A stretch of DNA of 9,695 nucleotides from JBBQIY01 sp964618405 (GTDB lineage: Bacteria > Verrucomicrobiota > Kiritimatiellia > RFP12 > UBA3636): the NCBI GenBank assembly GCA_964618405.1, contig CAZUAY010000150.1, positions 1-9,695 of the forward strand. The letters are read 5' to 3'. Positions 5,963-9,695 of this stretch are shown one piece after another (position 1 is the stretch's first letter; each line of letters starts with the position of its first letter). The notes beneath the pieces were generated by a model that saw nothing but the letters and a program-made list of their open reading frames with translations, ran no database searches and was not told the origin of the DNA. The translations under genes and the position numbers were made by a program.

Positions 5963-8900
5963 CTTTGAAAGTCTTAATCTCGAAGGGTTTGAACGAGATC
6001 GTAGCTGGCGAGGCAATGGGTTCACCAAGATGAGTCCATTCAGATGACTGACACGCTACGAATTTTCCATTTTTTAGAACCGACGTGAGCACGCCCTTTG
6101 CGCGACAACCGCGTCTTTCGACGAGCCGTACCACAAGGCAGTCTTCCTTCTCGGCTTTTTTGATAACGGAAAGCTCAACACCTGCGCCACTGAAGGACAC
6201 TGGTATGCGACTTTCATCCGTTGCCTTCATCTCAACAAAGGCCTCAAGCCCCTGATTGATCATCGCGGCGTTCGTCACGACTTCATCATTTGAAGCCAGC
6301 GCACCTTCGTGCGGCAGAATACTGTACACAATATGGTGCTGCCCGAGGTCGCAAACGGGATCAGGCCATGTTGGTGAACGCAACAGCGAAAGCGACATCA
6401 CACCCTCCTTCACGCGGTAGCCATACTTACTGTTGTTGAGAAGCGCAAAGCCGAAATCTGGCTCCGACAGGTCGGCGTACCGATGCCCCACAACTTCGAA
6501 CTGCGCCGCCTGCCATTTGGTGTTGTTATGTGTGGCTCGTGCAATCGTTCCGTATTGAATCTCGAATCTCGCCTCTTGCGAGCGAACGGTCACAGGGAAT
6601 TCCACGCGCGCCATCTTGTGATTCTCACGCCAGTCGACATAGGTCACGAAGTCAAGGCGTTTACCACACTTGCCAAGCCAAGCGGTCTGCATGAACGTAC
6701 TCTCGCCAAGCTTCAGACAAGCCATCACACCGCTGCGGACTTCGCCCACAATTTTCTCCGTCGAGATAACCTGCACGTCCGCCGTTTTCATGCCATCAAG
6801 ATATTCTTCATAATCCCATGCATCGTAGGTCGATGGATGATCATCATAAAGGGAAATCACATTGGCCGGCTTGCCGGATTGAATCATCTCGATCCCCAGA
6901 GTTTTATCGAAGCAAGAAAGTACGTGCAGTTGCGCGTCGAGCACATAACGAACCTCGGTATTTTCGAGGACGCAGGTCTGTTCAACATCCGAGGTAACGG
7001 CACCAGCGGATTCCGTCTTCGACAGATCGACGGTCACAAAGCTCTGTCCAGGAATTTCTACCCAAGCAACGTAGTCGTCGGCTTCGCGCTGAACACCAAG
7101 CTTCTCTCCTTTCACAGAGCCACTCTTCCAGCCTTCAGGCAGTACGACGATGCCGCTGTACGACGTTGAAGAAGGATTAAAATACGTCACTACATTTTTT
7201 TCTGCTTGGAGAATCTTCGCCGCCGCAGTTGACTGAAGCTTTTTGCAATCCTCAACGATCTTCTGAAGCATCGGAACATTCTCGACGTAAACGCGGTTGA
7301 TGGAAGAACCGGGAATGATATCGTGGAATTGACCACAAAGGAGTTGTTTCCACATCCTGTTAAATTCGGCGACGGGGTAATCTTGAATACTCGCGGCCGA
7401 ACACAGCATTTCTGCCGCACGCAGTGCCTCTTCGGCGCGCCGGTTCCAAAGTTTCGTGGAGGCCTGCGAGGTCAGCGTCGCACGATGCATTTCGAAATAC
7501 AGTTCGCCGACCCACGTTGCAAGCTCGGAACGACTTTCGTTCATGCGTTCCAAGACCGGTTGTGCAAAGGCAAAATTAAACTTCGGACATCCGTTGAGAT
7601 TCTGGCAGCGCAAACCGCGTTCGATGTGCTCCTCCTTGGGGCCACCGCCGCCATCGCCAATGCCAAAGAGACAGATTGCGTCGCTAATAAGCCCCGCCTC
7701 GGAGTTGTTCGTTTCATTTTTCTTGAGCCGGCTTGGGCGCACCTGGCTGTTATAATTATCCTCAGGCGGGAAATGCGCAAGCACCTCGCTACCGTCAATA
7801 CCCTGCCAGACAAAGGTGTTATGCGGAAACTTGTTGTATCGATTCCAGGAAATTTTCTGCGTCAGGAAATAATCAACACCAGCCGACCGCATAATCTGAG
7901 GAAGATTGCCAGAATAGCCGAATACGTCCGGAAGCCAAACATTCTTAACCTCAACGCCAAACTCATCGCGAAAAAAGTTGCGCCCTACGAGAAGCTGACG
8001 CACCAGTGATTCGCCGCTCGGGATGTTGCAGTCTGCCTCCACCCACATGCCACCCTGAACCTCCCAACGACCCTCGGCAATAGCCTTCTTCACCTTGGCA
8101 TAGAGTTTCGGATAGTGCTGTTTGCAGAAATCGTAAAGCTGCGGCTGCGAAGCACCAAACTTATACTCAGGGTATCGCTTGATAAGCCCAATCTGGCTTG
8201 CAAACGTGCGGGCGACCTTGCGAACTGTTTCGCGAATCGGCCACAAATAAGCCGTATCGATATGCGCATGCCCAATGCCGTTAACATTCACTGTGGCAGG
8301 GTCGACCCCGAGCTCAAAAATCTTACGCATGGCCTCGCGCACGGCCTGAGCACCGCCGCGCTCCGGCGGAAGCGAATCCAGCGCTTTACTCGCAAGACGA
8401 AGCACCTGCATTCTGCGCGCTGATCCGGATGGGAGAATTTCGATGAGATCAAGAATCACCTCCAGATCAAGACGAAGCTGCCACTTGTCGTAGTCGAAAA
8501 GACAAATGTTAAGCTTTTTGATCGAGGACGGATACGTGCCGTGAATACTCGAACCATCTTCAATCCACTTAGGGTCGCGCTTCATTTCAGCACCAGAAAG
8601 GGCGTTCGCCCCCGTCTCCACCCAGAAGTCGATGGCCTCGCCGCCCTTGCAAGCACTGAACAAATGCACCATATCCTTGCTATACGCCGCATCAAATACG
8701 GAACCCGTTGTCAGACTCACGAGCGGGCATCCCTCCTCATCAAACACTAACGCTTCTCCCGTGAAATCAAGGTTCAAGGTCACACATCCGCCTTTCCAAG
8801 ACTTTGGGACTCTGCCACGCACACGGAACCAGCCACAGTCCCAGACCTCTCCCCACTTCTCTCCACATTGAATTGGCTGATACGCCAGATCCATACGCTT

Positions 8901-9035
8901 GTCGTAGGGCACGGGCTCAGGCGTAACCGCATACTCAGCCGTAAGGGGTACTCGTTCTGTTACGATCTCATGCCCTAGACGATCGTAACCCTCTTTAAGG
9001 CGCGCAATATGGATATCTTGAAAAAAGTTTGACAT
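5949..9035 (-). CDS. alpha-mannosidase, GH38, Ams1-like
   Basis: This retaining exo-alpha-mannosidase hydrolyses terminal alpha-mannosides, probably from imported or partly degraded oligosaccharides. I use the ATG at 9035 (1028 residues): it begins MSNFFQDIHIARLKEGY, like a typical start, and has AAGGAA upstream. A GTG at 9059 would add eight residues. Residues 1-245 form the N-terminal ancillary domain. The catalytic region opens with GIGHAHIDTAYLWP, giving metal ligands His258 and Asp260. The nucleophile and metal ligand is Asp370 in WLPDVFGYSGNLPQ, and the last metal ligand is His571 in GQFHDIIPGSS. The order and spacing fit GH38, and GIGDGGGGP near residue 466 is typical of Ams1-type members. 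The rest is the C-terminal beta-sandwich, ending FKPFEIKTFKV. There is no signal peptide, so a cytoplasmic location is likely. The frame is intact, and its final codons lie in a heptamer repeat. Confidence 0.93.
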   Translation of the reverse strand: MSNFFQDIHIARLKEGYDRLGHEIVTERVPLTAEYAVTPEPVPYDKRMDLAYQPIQCGEKWGEVWDCGWFRVRGRVPKSWKGGCVTLNLDFTGEALVFDEEGCPLVSLTTGSVFDAAYSKDMVHLFSACKGGEAIDFWVETGANALSGAEMKRDPKWIEDGSSIHGTYPSSIKKLNICLFDYDKWQLRLDLEVILDLIEILPSGSARRMQVLRLASKALDSLPPERGGAQAVREAMRKIFELGVDPATVNVNGIGHAHIDTAYLWPIRETVRKVARTFASQIGLIKRYPEYKFGASQPQLYDFCKQHYPKLYAKVKKAIAEGRWEVQGGMWVEADCNIPSGESLVRQLLVGRNFFRDEFGVEVKNVWLPDVFGYSGNLPQIMRSAGVDYFLTQKISWNRYNKFPHNTFVWQGIDGSEVLAHFPPEDNYNSQVRPSRLKKNETNNSEAGLISDAICLFGIGDGGGGPKEEHIERGLRCQNLNGCPKFNFAFAQPVLERMNESRSELATWVGELYFEMHRATLTSQASTKLWNRRAEEALRAAEMLCSAASIQDYPVAEFNRMWKQLLCGQFHDIIPGSSINRVYVENVPMLQKIVEDCKKLQSTAAAKILQAEKNVVTYFNPSSTSYSGIVVLPEGWKSGSVKGEKLGVQREADDYVAWVEIPGQSFVTVDLSKTESAGAVTSDVEQTCVLENTEVRYVLDAQLHVLSCFDKTLGIEMIQSGKPANVISLYDDHPSTYDAWDYEEYLDGMKTADVQVISTEKIVGEVRSGVMACLKLGESTFMQTAWLGKCGKRLDFVTYVDWRENHKMARVEFPVTVRSQEARFEIQYGTIARATHNNTKWQAAQFEVVGHRYADLSEPDFGFALLNNSKYGYRVKEGVMSLSLLRSPTWPDPVCDLGQHHIVYSILPHEGALASNDEVVTNAAMINQGLEAFVEMKATDESRIPVSFSGAGVELSVIKKAEKEDCLVVRLVERRGCRAKGVLTSVLKNGKFVACQSSEWTHLGEPIASPATISFKPFEIKTFKVTSR

Positions 9036-9047
9036 CGTGATGTGATA

Positions 9048-9053
9048 TTCCTT
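9048..9053 (-). promoter_or_regulatory. candidate ribosome binding site of the mannosidase
   Basis: The coding-strand sequence AAGGAA lies 12 nt before the ATG at 9035, longer than usual. It lies downstream of the alternative GTG at 9059, so it can serve only the ATG. This favours the shorter protein. Confidence 0.45.
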
Positions 9054-9155
9054 GCCCACGCAACTTTATCGCGTGCGTATCGTGTTTTCGTGTTGATCCA
9101 AGGACTATGCTCAATCCCTGCAAATTCTAAGCCTTCATGAAAAAATGAATACACT

Positions 9156-9184
9156 ATGATCTTGCATTCTACAAAGCAAGTCAA
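9156..9184 (-). promoter_or_regulatory. possible sigma-70-type promoter for the mannosidase
   Basis: On the minus strand, TTGACT (9179-9184, five of six consensus bases) is followed after 17 nt by GATCAT (9156-9161, four of six). It would leave a leader of roughly 115 nt before the ATG. The leader holds a CACGC/GCGTG inverted repeat (9057-9061 and 9071-9075) and a TCGTGTT direct repeat at 9080-9086 and 9088-9094. Sequence match alone is weak evidence. Confidence 0.3.
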
Positions 9185-9215
9185 TCATAAATCAGAGACA
9201 GGAAAGATGGCCGGA

Positions 9216-9250
9216 AAAATGACGGCTCAGGGTTGCGCCCCACCGTGCTT
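9216..9250. repeat. diverged direct repeat, copy 1 (copy 2 at 9462-9502)
   Basis: Both copies run AAAATG(A/G)CGGCT, then a variable middle, then TGCGCCCCAC and GCT. The shared blocks are at 9216-9226 and 9234-9243 here, and at 9462-9472 and 9486-9495 in copy 2. The spans from AAAAT to CCCAC are 28 and 34 bp, so the middle has an indel. The exact 10-mer plus the flanking 5' block makes chance unlikely. Confidence 0.55.
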
Positions 9251-9280
9251 TGCATGGAGTCGAGTTCGGTAAACTCAGAA

Positions 9281-9310
9281 CGATCCGCGATCACCGATCG
9301 CGGCTACAGG
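9281..9310 (-). repeat. palindromic intergenic element, partial copy
   Basis: The core CCGCGATC-ACC-GATCGCGG (9285-9303) is a perfect 8-bp stem with a 3-nt loop, followed by CTACAGG. The 26 bp at 9285-9310 are the exact reverse complement of 9585-9610. A different small stem, GAGTT/AACTC (9262-9276), lies 8 nt away on the side where the full copy also has a second hairpin at 8 nt. The outer closing arm is not found here. Confidence 0.8.
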
Positions 9311-9334
9311 AAAGCACCGCATAGTCAAGTTCGG

Positions 9335-9359
9335 TTTGCGGGCTGTGACAGCCTGCAAA
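9335..9359. repeat. 11-bp hairpin with TGA loop
   Basis: TTTGCGGGCTG (9335-9345) pairs with CAGCCTGCAAA (9349-9359) over 11 positions, one of them a G-T pair. No T-run follows on either strand, so it is not a standard intrinsic terminator. Confidence 0.6.
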
Positions 9360-9407
9360 AAGAGAGTAAAACTGGCGATATCTCTTTTGTAATACTTTTA
9401 CACGCTC

Positions 9408-9432
9408 CCTGTAAACAGTCTCTGTTTGCAGG
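9408..9432. repeat. 11-bp hairpin with TCT loop
   Basis: CCTGTAAACAG (9408-9418) pairs with CTGTTTGCAGG (9422-9432) over 11 positions with one wobble pair. It has the same stem length and loop size as the hairpin at 9335-9359. Its 3' region TTTGCAGGC (9425-9433) is the exact complement of GCCTGCAAA (9351-9359) in the other hairpin. Confidence 0.6.
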
Positions 9433-9461
9433 CAAGAGATTGCTGCTCCTTTTGTCGCTGC

Positions 9462-9502
9462 AAAATGGCGGCTTGCCGAGATGGCTGCGCCCCACGCTAC
9501 TT
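9462..9502. repeat. diverged direct repeat, copy 2
   Basis: Partner of 9216-9250. It carries AAAATGGCGGCT, a longer middle (TGCCGAGATGGC), TGCGCCCCAC and GCTACTT. It lies directly before the GAGTTGC heptamer array. Confidence 0.55.
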
Positions 9503-9513
9503 CGAACAGTCGC

Positions 9514-9541
9514 GAGTTGCGAGTTGCGAGTTGCGAGCTGG
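9514..9541. repeat. heptamer tandem array, GAGTTGC
   Basis: Three exact GAGTTGC units (9514-9534) are followed by the variant GAGCTGG. CAGTCGC just before it (9507-9513) is in phase and may be a degenerate unit. The same family recurs at 9654-9688. Confidence 0.85.
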
Positions 9542-9546
9542 GAAAA

Positions 9547-9580
9547 CTTTGTCGTTAGCTTTGTCGCTAACTTTGTCGAA
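9547..9580. repeat. 12-bp tandem repeat with CTTTGTCG core
   Basis: CTTTGTCG occurs at 9547-9554, 9559-9566 and 9571-9578, an exact 12-bp period. The linkers are TTAG, CTAA and AA. It lies between the heptamer array and the full palindromic element. Confidence 0.75.
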
Positions 9581-9582
9581 TA

Positions 9583-9644
9583 CCCCTGTAGCCGCGATCG
9601 GTGATCGCGGACGATTCCGGCCTCACCGAGGCCAGCCACAGGGG
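9583..9644. repeat. palindromic intergenic element, complete copy with two hairpins in a closing stem
   Basis: The outer arms CCCCTGT (9583-9589) and ACAGGGG (9638-9644) are exact complements. They enclose hairpin 1, CCGCGATC-GGT-GATCGCGG (9592-9610, 8-bp stem), and hairpin 2, GGCCTC-ACC-GAGGCC (9619-9633, 6-bp stem). The single-stranded joins are 2, 8 and 4 nt. All three stems are perfect, giving a 62-nt three-way junction as DNA cruciform or RNA. Its first 26 nt from 9585 recur inverted at 9285-9310. It could be a REP/BIME-like dispersed element, a bidirectional transcript end or a small structured RNA. Confidence 0.8.
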
Positions 9645-9653
9645 AGAAGTAGC

Positions 9654-9688
9654 GAGGTGCGAGTTGTGAGTTGTGAGTTGCGAGTCCT
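9654..9688. repeat. heptamer tandem array, GAGTTGT/GAGTTGC
   Basis: The in-phase units are GAGGTGC, GAGTTGT, GAGTTGT, GAGTTGC and GAGTCCT. The array runs close to the window edge and may continue beyond it. Confidence 0.8.
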
Positions 9689-9695
9689 ATCAGGA

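Larger units (their letters stand above)
9060..9695. other. 636-bp gene-free right end, mosaic of small repeats
   Basis: No frame here has protein-like composition or family motifs. Frames that stay open on either strand across 9233-9639 are built from repeat units, for example repeated Ser-Gln-Leu-Ala-Thr from the GAGTTGC array. About 9060-9200 is the mannosidase leader and promoter zone. From 9210 onward nearly every segment belongs to a repeat or hairpin listed separately. The next gene is outside the window. Confidence 0.7.

Noticed and set aside
7323..8009. Long plus-strand frames inside the mannosidase (also 6483-7169) and inside birA (5100-5792)
   Set aside because: They lie opposite genes with clear family motifs and have no protein-like pattern of their own; they are antisense shadows.
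9035..9059. GTG at 9059 as the mannosidase start
   Set aside because: The purine-rich ribosome site lies downstream of it, and the extra residues (MGKEYHIT) precede what looks like the normal family start. It remains possible.
9335..9359. Intrinsic terminator
   Set aside because: The stem is good but no T-run follows on either strand, and no gene ends nearby in the window.
9325..9639. Open frame of 104 codons on the minus strand and one of 123 codons on the plus strand (9233-9604)
   Set aside because: Both are built from repeats: the heptamer array, the 12-bp repeat and the palindromic element all read through. Composition is repeat-driven, there is no ribosome site, and no domain is recognisable.

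Overview
The window looks like part of a genome from the Kiritimatiellota / Verrucomicrobiota / Lentisphaerota group, or a similar free-living polysaccharide degrader, most likely a metagenome-derived contig. Three things suggest this: large multidomain secreted glycoside hydrolases carrying a LamG-type domain, a right-handed beta-helix protein ending in the domain called choice-of-anchor Q, and intergenic spacers full of heptamer tandem arrays and small palindromic repeats. The assignment is an inference from gene and repeat style. No taxonomic marker gene is present.

All four recognisable genes lie on the minus strand, so transcription runs from high to low coordinates. In that order they are: (1) 9035-5949, a GH38 alpha-mannosidase of the Ams1-like class, intact and probably cytoplasmic; (2) 5806-5063, a biotin protein ligase (birA) of the short type without a DNA-binding domain, intact; (3) 4735-1620, a secreted multidomain glycoside hydrolase-like protein with a signal peptide, a LamG-like region, a GH20-type N-terminal domain, a TIM-barrel-like region and a GATase-like C-terminal domain, interrupted by a frameshift between about 4517 and 4634; (4) 1551-156, a secreted right-handed beta-helix protein built of 22-residue repeats, interrupted by a one-base frameshift near 991-993. 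Genes 3 and 4 are 68 bp apart and probably form an operon. birA looks like an unrelated housekeeping insertion between two glycan-related loci.

The non-coding sequence is unusually structured. The 142 bp between the mannosidase and birA is almost entirely heptamers of several sequence families that keep one 7-nt register. The mannosidase and birA stop codons both lie inside short tandem repeats. The 636 bp at the right end contains no credible gene. It is a mosaic of GAGTTGC heptamers, a 12-bp repeat, two long hairpins with 3-nt loops, a diverged direct repeat, and two inverted copies of a palindromic element, one of which can fold into a closed two-hairpin (three-way junction) structure.

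The genes suggest degradation of mannose- or hexosamine-containing glycans: an outer or periplasmic protein processes or binds the polymer and the mannosidase trims the oligosaccharides. I found no defence system, CRISPR array, transposase, tRNA or rRNA. The most unusual content is the repeat architecture rather than a new gene system.
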